Source: Ruminiclostridium sp. (GTDB lineage: Bacteria; Bacillota_A; Clostridia; Oscillospirales; Oscillospiraceae). Taken from it: a stretch of DNA of 10,880 nucleotides. Where the stretch lies: assembly GCA_017521345.1 (NCBI GenBank), contig JAFXCU010000037.1, forward strand, positions 1 through 10,880, read 5' to 3'. Both the position numbers and the translations under genes were made by a program. This document shows positions 1-5,414 of this stretch, piece by piece. Numbering within the stretch: position 1 is the first letter of the stretch; each line of letters begins with the position of its first letter. The notes under the pieces were generated by a model, which saw nothing but the letters and a program-made list of their open reading frames with translations, was not told where the DNA came from and searched no databases.

Positions 1-122
1 CCCAGATGGTGGGCTTTGTCAGCTTCGCTGTGGCAGCAGGTATCATCATCTGGCAGCTTCGGAAGCATCCGAAACCCGAAAACCTGTACGTAAATAAACT
101 TCAGCATACAAAATCTAAATGA
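1..122 (+). CDS. C-terminal end of an unidentified membrane protein (partial)
   Basis: Reading from base 3, an open frame runs to a TGA at 120-122 and is cut by the window edge. The 39 visible residues start with a hydrophobic stretch of about 18 residues (around MVGFVSFAVAAGIIIWQL), then a basic, polar tail rich in Lys and His. This looks like a last transmembrane helix and a cytoplasmic C-terminus. The other two frames on this strand give no comparable pattern. The gene ends 19 nt before the folD start, so the two may be co-transcribed. The family cannot be named from so short a piece. It could also be a complete small membrane protein starting at the ATG at base 6, but no start signal can be judged there. 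Confidence 0.5.
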   Translation, partial: QMVGFVSFAVAAGIIIWQLRKHPKPENLYVNKLQHTKSK

Positions 123-141
123 CAAGAGGAGACGAACTGAT

Positions 142-981
142 ATGGCAACTATTTTAGACGGTAAGGCATTGGCCGCAAAGATCAAGGCACAGGTGAAGGA
201 AGAGGCAGCCACCATGGCCCGTACCCCCGGCCTGGCAGTCATCATCGTGGGCAACAACCCCGCCAGCCGTGTGTACGTCAACAGCAAGCGCAAGGACTGC
301 GAGGAGTGCGGCTTCCTGAGCGAGGAGTTTGCTCTGCCCGAGGAGACCACCGAGGCTGAACTGATCTCCCTGATCCAGGAGCTGAACGGCCGGGCCGACA
401 TCGACGGCATCCTGTGCCAGCTGCCCCTGCCCAACGGCATCAACGAGGAGGCAGTCCTCATGGCCATCGACCCCGACAAGGATGTGGATGGCTTCCACCC
501 CATGAACGCCGGCGCTCTCTTCGTGGGCAAGGACGGCTTCCTGCCCTGCACCCCCTATGGCGTTATGGAGATCCTGGACGAGTACGGCATTGATCCCAAG
601 GGCAAGCAGTGCGTGGTCATCGGCCGCTCCAACATCGTGGGCAAGCCCATGTCCATCATGCTCCTCCAGAGACACGGCACCGTGACCATCTGCCACTCCC
701 GCACCCAGAACCTGGCAGAGATCTGCCGCGGCGCAGACATTCTGGTTGCCGCTGTGGGCAAGAACCACACCGTCACCAAGGACATGGTCAAGCCCGGCGC
801 CGTGGTCATCGACGTTGCTATGAACCGCAACGACCAGGGCAAGCTCTGCGGCGACGTGGACTTTGACGACGTGAAGGACATTGCCTCCGCCATTACCCCC
901 GTGCCCGGCAGCGTGGGTCCCATGACCCGCGCCATGCTCATGAAGAACACCCTGCTGGCTGCAAAGAAGCATCAGGCTTGA
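142..981 (+). CDS. folD: Bifunctional methylenetetrahydrofolate dehydrogenase / methenyltetrahydrofolate cyclohydrolase FolD
   Basis: FolD is a cytoplasmic enzyme that interconverts 5,10-methylene-THF, 5,10-methenyl-THF and 10-formyl-THF, feeding purine, formyl-Met and one-carbon metabolism. The 279-residue length is normal for the family. The N-terminal catalytic domain shows YVNSKRKDC (about residues 45-53, Tyr45 and Lys49 being the expected active-site pair), QLPLP (about 93-97) and KDVDGFHP (about 113-120). PCTPYG follows at about 135-140. The NADP-binding domain has VVIGRSNIVGKPM (about 158-170). Near the C-terminus TPVPGSVGPMT matches the family signature TPVPGGVGPMT, with Ser in place of the second Gly. 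The ATG at 142 has a GAGGAG SD at 126-131, 10 nt away. In Bacillus folD lies between nusB and xseA; here it is upstream of asp23. Its own promoter was not seen. The identification is secure. Confidence 0.97.
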   Translation: MATILDGKALAAKIKAQVKEEAATMARTPGLAVIIVGNNPASRVYVNSKRKDCEECGFLSEEFALPEETTEAELISLIQELNGRADIDGILCQLPLPNGINEEAVLMAIDPDKDVDGFHPMNAGALFVGKDGFLPCTPYGVMEILDEYGIDPKGKQCVVIGRSNIVGKPMSIMLLQRHGTVTICHSRTQNLAEICRGADILVAAVGKNHTVTKDMVKPGAVVIDVAMNRNDQGKLCGDVDFDDVKDIASAITPVPGSVGPMTRAMLMKNTLLAAKKHQA

Positions 982-1006
982 TTTGGCCGCTGGATTGTGC
1001 TATAAT
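978..1006 (+). promoter_or_regulatory. Sigma-A type promoter for asp23, overlapping the folD stop codon
   Basis: TTGATT at 978-983 and a perfect TATAAT at 1001-1006 are separated by 17 nt, the optimal spacing. The -10 is preceded by TGC at 998-1000, an extended -10 element. The -35 hexamer overlaps the folD stop TGA (979-981). Transcription should start near 1013, giving an asp23 leader of about 40 nt. This lets asp23 be transcribed independently of folD. The prediction rests on sequence match only. Confidence 0.75.
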
Positions 1007-1054
1007 TACCAAGATAAAGCAATCCAATCCTTTTCAGTTACGGAGGATACTACC

Positions 1055-1432
1055 ATGAGCGAAACCAGAGAATATTACTCCCGCAGTGAGCAGCACGGCG
1101 ACGTGTTCATCGCCGAGGAAGTGCTGGAGATGATCGCCGGTGCAGCCGCACTGGAAGTCGAAGGCGTTTCCGGTCTGGCCGGTGCAACCGCCGCTGAGCA
1201 GTTCCTGGGCCGGAAGAAGCTCTCCAAGGGCATCAGCATCCTTTGGGAGTCTGATAATATCACCATTGATGTCTCCATCCAGATCAAGTATGGCGGCACC
1301 ATTCCCGAGGTGGCAAAGAAGGTCCAGGAGGCCATCATCACCAACGTGGAGGCCACCAGCGGTATGCAGGTGGCAGCGGTCAACGTCCGTGTCAGCGGCG
1401 TGACCTTTGAAAAGCCCGCAGTGGCAGAATAA
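1055..1432 (+). CDS. Asp23/Gls24 family envelope stress-response protein (YqhY-like)
   Basis: This 125-residue protein belongs to the Asp23/Gls24 family (DUF322). The matching elements are an N-terminal GDVFIAEEVLEMIAGAAALEVEGVSGL segment spread over about residues 15-42, a central DVSIQIKYGGTIPEVAKKVQEAI-type core around 67-90, and a final VNVRVSGVTF near the end. The Bacillus homologue at this position, YqhY, has been linked to acetyl-CoA carboxylase and fatty acid synthesis. Other family members are membrane-associated stress proteins. The exact role here is unknown. The ATG at 1055 is chosen because GGAGG (1042-1046) lies 8 nt before it. A longer reading from 983 would begin upstream of the mapped promoter -10 and has no SD. 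The gene has its own promoter and terminator, so it is probably monocistronic. Confidence 0.92.
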   Translation: MSETREYYSRSEQHGDVFIAEEVLEMIAGAAALEVEGVSGLAGATAAEQFLGRKKLSKGISILWESDNITIDVSIQIKYGGTIPEVAKKVQEAIITNVEATSGMQVAAVNVRVSGVTFEKPAVAE

Positions 1433-1441
1433 GTCCATTCG

Positions 1442-1478
1442 AAAGGCCCGCAGTGCATCCACTGCGGGTCTTTTCTTA
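1442..1478 (+). terminator. Rho-independent terminator after asp23
   Basis: CCCGCAGTG (1447-1455) and CACTGCGGG (1460-1468) form a perfect 9-bp stem closed by a 4-nt loop, CATC. The helix can be extended by a G-U pair, a G-C pair and A-T pairs from the flanking GAAAGG and TCTTTT. A T-rich tract (TCTTTTCTT) follows directly. It starts about 10 nt after the asp23 stop codon and separates asp23 from the nusB transcription unit. Confidence 0.9.
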
Positions 1479-1534
1479 TGGAGTGAAAAGTTTTTCATCA
1501 CGGGCGGGCTTTGGTGGAAAAAGTTTTGAAGAAA

Positions 1535-1583
1535 TTCACAGATAGTCTTTCTTTTTCTGTATATTCGGTATATAATGTATACT
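1535..1583 (+). promoter_or_regulatory. Promoter region of the nusB operon
   Basis: After the asp23 terminator the sequence becomes AT-rich. It contains a perfect TATAAT (1571-1576) and a TATACT (1578-1583). The -35 is not clear. A T-rich hexamer (TTTCTT, 1548-1553) sits at 17 nt from TATAAT but matches poorly. TTCACA (1535-1540) matches TTGACA at five of six positions, but pairs best with TATATT (1560-1565) at a long 19-nt spacing. A promoter is expected here because a strong terminator lies upstream and a long operon begins downstream. Which hexamers are used cannot be decided by eye. Confidence 0.5.
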
Positions 1584-1634
1584 GTATAGAAATGCAAACC
1601 TGTATTGTATATTCCAAGATTTGGAGGAACGATC

Positions 1635-2123
1635 ATGACCAGATCCGACGCAAGAGAAATCGCCGTACACTGCTCTTATTCCCTGGGTTTTTCCCGCCAG
1701 ACTCCCGACGAGTTCCTGGAGGAACGGATGAACAAGGAAAACTTCCTGCGCTGGGGAGAGGAAAATTCCCTGTACAAGGAGTATCCCATCGAGAAGCAGG
1801 TCGAATATATCCGTGAAGTGGTCCGTGGTGTTGCCGAACATGGCTTCGAGCTGGACAGCTACATTGCCCAGTATTCCAAGAACTGGACCTTTGAACGGAT
1901 CCCCCGCATGGCCGCCGCCATCATGCGTGTTGCCATGTATGAGATCCTGTATATGCCCGCCATCCCCAATGCCGCTGCCATCAACGACGCTGTGGAGCTC
2001 ACCAAGAAGTATGAAGACGAGAAGGTGGTCTCCTTTGTCAACGGCATCCTGGGCACCTTTGTCCGCACCGAGTTCCCTGAGGAGAACCAGCCCAAGGTCC
2101 AGGCTCCTGCTGAGGAGGCCTGA
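1635..2123 (+). CDS. nusB: Transcription antitermination factor NusB
   Basis: NusB binds boxA RNA together with NusE (ribosomal protein S10) and supports antitermination of rRNA operons. The 162-residue protein has the expected N-terminal REIAVHCSYSL-type helix. The conserved C-terminal segment runs from RVAMYEILYMPAIP through INDAVELTKKYEDEKVVSFVNGILG (about residues 98-140). A short acidic tail rich in Glu, Pro and Ala follows and looks non-conserved. The ATG at 1635 has GGAGG at 1623-1627, 7 nt upstream. An earlier in-frame start at 1605 lies inside the AT-rich leader and lacks an SD. nusB is the first gene of the long operon, and its stop codon is 2 nt before the next start. The identification is firm. 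Confidence 0.95.
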   Translation: MTRSDAREIAVHCSYSLGFSRQTPDEFLEERMNKENFLRWGEENSLYKEYPIEKQVEYIREVVRGVAEHGFELDSYIAQYSKNWTFERIPRMAAAIMRVAMYEILYMPAIPNAAAINDAVELTKKYEDEKVVSFVNGILGTFVRTEFPEENQPKVQAPAEEA

Positions 2124-2125
2124 GC

Positions 2126-3070
2126 ATGGCGGCCGTATTGGGGCTGGACACCAGCAACTACACCACTTCTGCCGCCTGGTTTGACGGGGAGAAGGGGGAC
2201 AACGCCGGAAAGCTCCTGGAGGTCCCGGAAGGGGCTCTGGGTCTGCGCCAGAGCGACGCTCTCTTCCAGCACGTTAAACGTATGCCCGAGATCATGGAGG
2301 CCCTGAAGGCCACCGGCATGCCCAAAGAACTCTGCGCTTTGGGGGCAAGCACCCGTCCCAGAGAGGTGGAGGGATCCTATATGCCCTGCTTCCTGGCGGG
2401 GGAATCCCAGGCAAGGGCCATGGCTGCCGCCCTGGAGTTGCCCTTCCATCCCTGCTCCCACCAGCAGGGGCACATTGCTGCCGCCGCCTGGTCTGCCGGG
2501 CGGATGGACCTACTGGACAAGCCCCACCTGGTGTGGCATCTGTCCGGCGGCACCACTGAGCTTCTCCATGTGGTCCCCGACGGGGTCCTGGTGAAGGCCC
2601 AGTGCATTGGCGGCACCTCTGACATTTCTGCCGGTCAGCTCATCGACCGGACGGGAAAACGCCTGGGGCTGGCATTTCCTGCGGGCAAGGCGGTGGATGC
2701 CCTGTCCCTTCAGGCAGAGAAGAAGGAACGCTTTAAGGTCCAGGTGAAGGACTGCACCTTTTCCTTCTCCGGTATTGAGAACAAGATGAACGCCCTGGCC
2801 GACCAGGGCTGGGCCCCTGCAGACATCTGCTGGTACGTGCTGGCCTCGGTCATCTATGGCGTGGAACAGGCCACCAAGCAGGCTCTGGAGCAGTACCCTG
2901 GTCTGCCGGTTCTGTGTGCCGGCGGTGTGGCCTCCAACCAGCTCCTTCGCCAGACCATGGTGAAGACCTGCGGGGCCGTCTTTGCAGAGCCCCGGTTTTC
3001 CACCGACAATGCCATGGGTGTTGCCATCCTGACCTGGCGTCAGCTTTACAAGGAAACTATCAATGAATGA
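2126..3070 (+). CDS. TsaD/Kae1-like protein (peptidase M22 family paralog)
   Basis: This 314-residue protein has the Kae1/TsaD fold signatures. It opens with VLGLDTSNYTT, the ASKHA phosphate-binding start, where canonical TsaD reads GIETSCDET. HQQGH at residues 112-116 matches the HxEGH metal motif. LSGGTTELLHV corresponds to the SGGHTEL element. AGQLIDRTGKRLGL (about 169-182) matches the AGEAFDKVAKLLGL region, with Glu replaced by Gln. FSFSGIENKM, CAGGVASNQLLR and STDNAMGVA follow, with Asp294 as the third metal ligand. True TsaD makes the t6A37 tRNA modification with TsaB and TsaE. The divergent N-terminus and shorter length suggest a paralog. It is often annotated as O-sialoglycoprotein endopeptidase, which is probably not its real activity. 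The ATG has GAGGAGG 7 nt upstream, inside the nusB end. Family membership is sure; function is not. Confidence 0.88.
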   Translation: MAAVLGLDTSNYTTSAAWFDGEKGDNAGKLLEVPEGALGLRQSDALFQHVKRMPEIMEALKATGMPKELCALGASTRPREVEGSYMPCFLAGESQARAMAAALELPFHPCSHQQGHIAAAAWSAGRMDLLDKPHLVWHLSGGTTELLHVVPDGVLVKAQCIGGTSDISAGQLIDRTGKRLGLAFPAGKAVDALSLQAEKKERFKVQVKDCTFSFSGIENKMNALADQGWAPADICWYVLASVIYGVEQATKQALEQYPGLPVLCAGGVASNQLLRQTMVKTCGAVFAEPRFSTDNAMGVAILTWRQLYKETINE

Positions 3071-4283
3071 ACCTATTTCTGTCACTGCCCTGAACCAATA
3101 CATCAAAGGGATGTTTGAACGGGAGAGATTGCTGTCCCGTGTTTTGGTGCGCAGTGAGATATCCAACTATAAAGTCTATCCCTCCGGCCATCACTACTTC
3201 TCCCTGAAGGACGCCGAGAGCAGCATCCGCTGCGTCATGTTTCGCCGGGAGGCCATGTCTCTCCGGTTCCGTCCGGAGAACGGCATGAAGGTGGTGGTGT
3301 CGGGCCGGGTGTCCGTGTTCCCCCGGGACGGGGCATACCAGCTCTACTGCGCCACCATGGTGCCCGACGGGGTGGGCGAACTGGCCTTTGCCTTTGAGCA
3401 GCTGAAGAACCGGCTGCATAAGGAAGGGTTCTTCGACCCTGCACACAAAAAGCCCATCCCTGCCCATCCCCGGACCATCGCCCTGGTGACCTCTCCTGCC
3501 GGCGCTGCCGTGCGGGATATGATCCGCATTTTGGGAGCCCGATACCCCATGGCGAAAGTCCTGGTGATCCCGGTGCGGGTCCAGGGTGAGGAAGCCCCTG
3601 AGGAGATCGTCCAGGGCGTGGACCTGGTAAATGCCCTGGAACTGGCCGACCTGATCATCACCGGCCGAGGGGGCGGCTCCATGGAGGACCTGTGGGCCTT
3701 CAACGACGAGCGGGTGGCCCGGGCCATTTTCCGCTCTAAAATCCCGGTCATCTCCGCTGTGGGCCACGAACCTGATGTGACCATCGCCGACTTTGTGGCC
3801 GACCTGCGGGCATCCACCCCCTCTAACGCCGCCGAGTTGGCGGTGCCTGATCAGGCCGACCTGCGGGACCGTATGGCCCACCTCCAGGCTCGTATGGACC
3901 GGAGCATGGACCGGCGGCTCCAGATCCGCCGGGAGTCTCTCCGCCGACTGGAGAGCAGCCCCTTTTTACAGTCTCCCCAGCGGGCCATTCAGGAAAAGCG
4001 TCTGCTTCTGGACTACCAGCAGCAGCGCCTCCTCCACGCCATGGAGCGGCAGGTGGGAGAACATCGACAGCAGATGGGCCGTCTGGCGGCCTCTCTGGAT
4101 GCCCTGAGCCCCTTCAAGGTCCTGAGCCGTGGATATTCTATTACACAAAAAGACGACGGCACCGTCGTTTCCGAATTAAAGCAGGTGGAGAAGGGGGATG
4201 TCCTCCGGGTACGGGTCTCGGACGGGACCATCACCTGCACCGCAGAGGGAAAGGAGAAAACCAAATGGCAGAAAAGAAGCTGA
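3063..4283 (+). CDS. xseA: Exodeoxyribonuclease VII large subunit
   Basis: XseA is the catalytic subunit of exonuclease VII, which degrades single-stranded DNA from both ends and acts in repair. The 406 residues show an N-terminal OB-fold DNA-binding domain (about 1-100, including SNYKVYPSGHHYFSLKD). The nuclease core carries VTSPAGAAVRDMIRIL, RGGGSMEDLWAFNDE (from about residue 202) and SAVGHEPDVTIADFVADLRA followed by STPSNAAE. A charged, coiled-coil-prone stretch follows, and the family ending LSRGYSI lies near the C-terminus. The ATG at 3063 overlaps the tsaD-like stop by 8 nt. An AAGGA at 3050-3054 gives 8 nt spacing. The ATG at 3067 that forms an ATGA overlap is out of frame and is not the start. 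The gene overlaps xseB by 19 nt, consistent with coupled translation of the two subunits. Confidence 0.96.
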   Translation: MNEPISVTALNQYIKGMFERERLLSRVLVRSEISNYKVYPSGHHYFSLKDAESSIRCVMFRREAMSLRFRPENGMKVVVSGRVSVFPRDGAYQLYCATMVPDGVGELAFAFEQLKNRLHKEGFFDPAHKKPIPAHPRTIALVTSPAGAAVRDMIRILGARYPMAKVLVIPVRVQGEEAPEEIVQGVDLVNALELADLIITGRGGGSMEDLWAFNDERVARAIFRSKIPVISAVGHEPDVTIADFVADLRASTPSNAAELAVPDQADLRDRMAHLQARMDRSMDRRLQIRRESLRRLESSPFLQSPQRAIQEKRLLLDYQQQRLLHAMERQVGEHRQQMGRLAASLDALSPFKVLSRGYSITQKDDGTVVSELKQVEKGDVLRVRVSDGTITCTAEGKEKTKWQKRS

Positions 4284-4498
4284 CCTTTGAGCAGGCCATG
4301 GGCCGCCTGGAGGAGATCGTTGCCCAGCTGGAGGCTGGAGACCACTCCCTGGAGAATTCCCTTTCCTTGTATGAAGAGGGGGCCAAGCTCATGAAGCAGT
4401 GCGCCACTATGCTGGATAAGGCCGAGCAGAAGGTCATGAAGCTCCGTACCGATGCCAACGGGGAGCTGACCGAGGCCCCCTTTGCCCCGAAGGAGTGA
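4265..4498 (+). CDS. xseB: Exodeoxyribonuclease VII small subunit
   Basis: XseB is the small helical subunit that binds XseA in several copies per large subunit to form active exonuclease VII. The 77-residue protein has the whole family pattern: LTFEQAMGRLEEIVAQLEAG, then SLENSLSLYEEGAKLMKQC, then LDKAEQKVMKL. This predicts a two-helix hairpin. The C-terminal 15 residues are polar and look unstructured. The start lies within the end of xseA, 19 nt before its stop codon, with AAGGAG (4251-4256) 8 nt upstream. Both length and context agree with the assignment. Confidence 0.95.
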   Translation: MAEKKLTFEQAMGRLEEIVAQLEAGDHSLENSLSLYEEGAKLMKQCATMLDKAEQKVMKLRTDANGELTEAPFAPKE

Positions 4499-4503
4499 TT
4501 GGT

Positions 4504-5376
4504 ATGGAAATGAAACAGCAGCTGGCCGTCTATCAGGCCCAGATCGAAGAGGCCCTGGAAGGCTATGCCAAGACTTGGCCTGCCTACGGGGATATGCAGG
4601 CCGCCATGGCCTACAGCCTTCTCTCCGGGGGTAAGCGCATCCGTCCGGTGCTCACTCTGGCTGTCTGCCGTCTGTTCGGTGGGGAGCCGGAACAGGCCCT
4701 GCCCTTTGCCTGCGGCCTGGAGATGATCCACACCTACTCCCTCATTCACGATGACCTGCCCTGTATGGACGATGACGACTTCCGCCGGGGTAAGCCTACC
4801 AACCATAAAGTCTACGGGGAAGCCACGGCAGTCCTGGCGGGGGATTCCCTGCTCACCGCCGCCTTTGGCGTCCTGGCAGGGGCAGACCTGTCCTCTGAAC
4901 AGATCGCCCGGGGTGTTTCCTGCCTGGCTCAGGCGGCCGGACCCTCCGGCATGGTGGGTGGACAGTTCCTGGACCTGCTGGGAGAAGGGAAGACCCTGAC
5001 CTACGACCAGGTCGTCCAGATCGAAGCCCTGAAGACTGGCTGCATGATCGAGGCAGCTGCCCGACTGGGGGCCATTGCTGCCGGCAGTACCCCGGAGCAG
5101 GAGGAGGCTGTCGCCTTCTTTGCCCGCAAGATCGGTCTGGCCTTCCAGATCCGGGATGACATCCTGGACGTGCTGGGGGATGAGGCCGAGTTCGGCAAGC
5201 CCATCGGCTCTGATGCGGAGAACCAAAAGTCCACCTTTGTCGCCCTGAAGGGGGTGGAGGCCTGCGAGGCCCTGGTGGATGCCCTCACCGAAGAGGCTAT
5301 CACCTGCCTGGCCCAGTATCCCGGCAGCGGGTTCCTCTGCGGGCTTGCCCGGATGCTGGCAAGCCGAAATAAGTAA
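4504..5376 (+). CDS. ispA: Polyprenyl (farnesyl) diphosphate synthase
   Basis: The enzyme condenses IPP with DMAPP and then GPP to give farnesyl diphosphate, a precursor for undecaprenyl-PP and quinones. GGKRIRP near residue 40 is the IPP-binding motif. The first Asp-rich motif is DDLPCMDDDD (about 83-92), with the bacterial type-II spacing. The Tyr-Ser pair at -5 and -4 before it, as in E. coli IspA, favours a C15 product. KTGCMIEAA and the second Asp-rich motif RDDILD (Asp218, Asp219, Asp222) follow. The 290-residue length is typical. An in-frame GTG at 4495 overlaps the xseB stop but lies on the SD AAGGAG (4490-4495); the ATG at 4504 stands 8 nt from that SD and is preferred. The neighbouring dxs supports an isoprenoid role. 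Geranylgeranyl-PP synthase remains possible. Confidence 0.93.
   Translation: MEMKQQLAVYQAQIEEALEGYAKTWPAYGDMQAAMAYSLLSGGKRIRPVLTLAVCRLFGGEPEQALPFACGLEMIHTYSLIHDDLPCMDDDDFRRGKPTNHKVYGEATAVLAGDSLLTAAFGVLAGADLSSEQIARGVSCLAQAAGPSGMVGGQFLDLLGEGKTLTYDQVVQIEALKTGCMIEAAARLGAIAAGSTPEQEEAVAFFARKIGLAFQIRDDILDVLGDEAEFGKPIGSDAENQKSTFVALKGVEACEALVDALTEEAITCLAQYPGSGFLCGLARMLASRNK
5342..5365 (+). repeat. Perfect 8-bp inverted repeat at the 3' end of ispA
   Basis: GGCTTGCC (5342-5349) and GGCAAGCC (5358-5365) are exact reverse complements separated by 8 nt. They lie in the last codons of ispA, 11 nt before its stop triplet ends. The sequence after the stem is A-rich rather than T-rich, so this is not a standard intrinsic terminator. 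It could be an mRNA-stabilising or processing hairpin between ispA and dxs, or a chance product of the codons. Confidence 0.45.
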
Positions 5377-5385
5377 ACATATCCG

Positions 5386-5409
5386 TCCCTTTGATCCAGT
5401 AAGGAGGGA
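5386..5409 (+). promoter_or_regulatory. Possible hairpin masking the dxs ribosome binding site
   Basis: The dxs SD, AAGGAGGG (5401-5408), is strong and sits 6 nt before the TTG start. TCCCTTT (5386-5392) can pair with GGAGGGA (5403-5409): five Watson-Crick pairs plus two G-U pairs around a 10-nt loop. If formed, it would cover the SD core. The helix is short, so any effect would be modest. This is a structural reading of the sequence, not a known element. Confidence 0.3.
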
Positions 5410-5414
5410 TTTTC

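Noticed and set aside
61..141. Riboswitch or clear promoter before folD
   Set aside because: Only 19 nt separate the upstream stop from folD, and no convincing -35/-10 pair or structured leader was seen.
154..972. Long minus-strand open frame antisense to folD (272 codons)
   Set aside because: It mirrors folD in a GC-rich gene, is full of His, Ala, Gly and Val repeats, and shows no family motif. It is a codon-bias shadow.
983..1054. Upstream extension of asp23 from a start at 983
   Set aside because: It would start upstream of the -10 element and has no SD. The ATG at 1055 has GGAGG at good spacing and begins where family homology starts.
1605..1634. Upstream start for nusB at 1605
   Set aside because: It has no SD and lies in the AT-rich leader. 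The ATG at 1635 has GGAGG 7 nt upstream and begins the conserved NusB sequence.
4495..4503. GTG start for ispA at 4495
   Set aside because: This codon overlaps the SD that serves the ATG at 4504, so the ATG is the better start.
4231..5226. Minus-strand open frame of 331 codons over xseB and ispA
   Set aside because: It crosses two well-identified genes on the other strand and has no recognisable domains. It is an antisense shadow.
5342..5380. Intrinsic terminator between ispA and dxs
   Set aside because: The stem is perfect but is followed by A-rich sequence instead of a T run.
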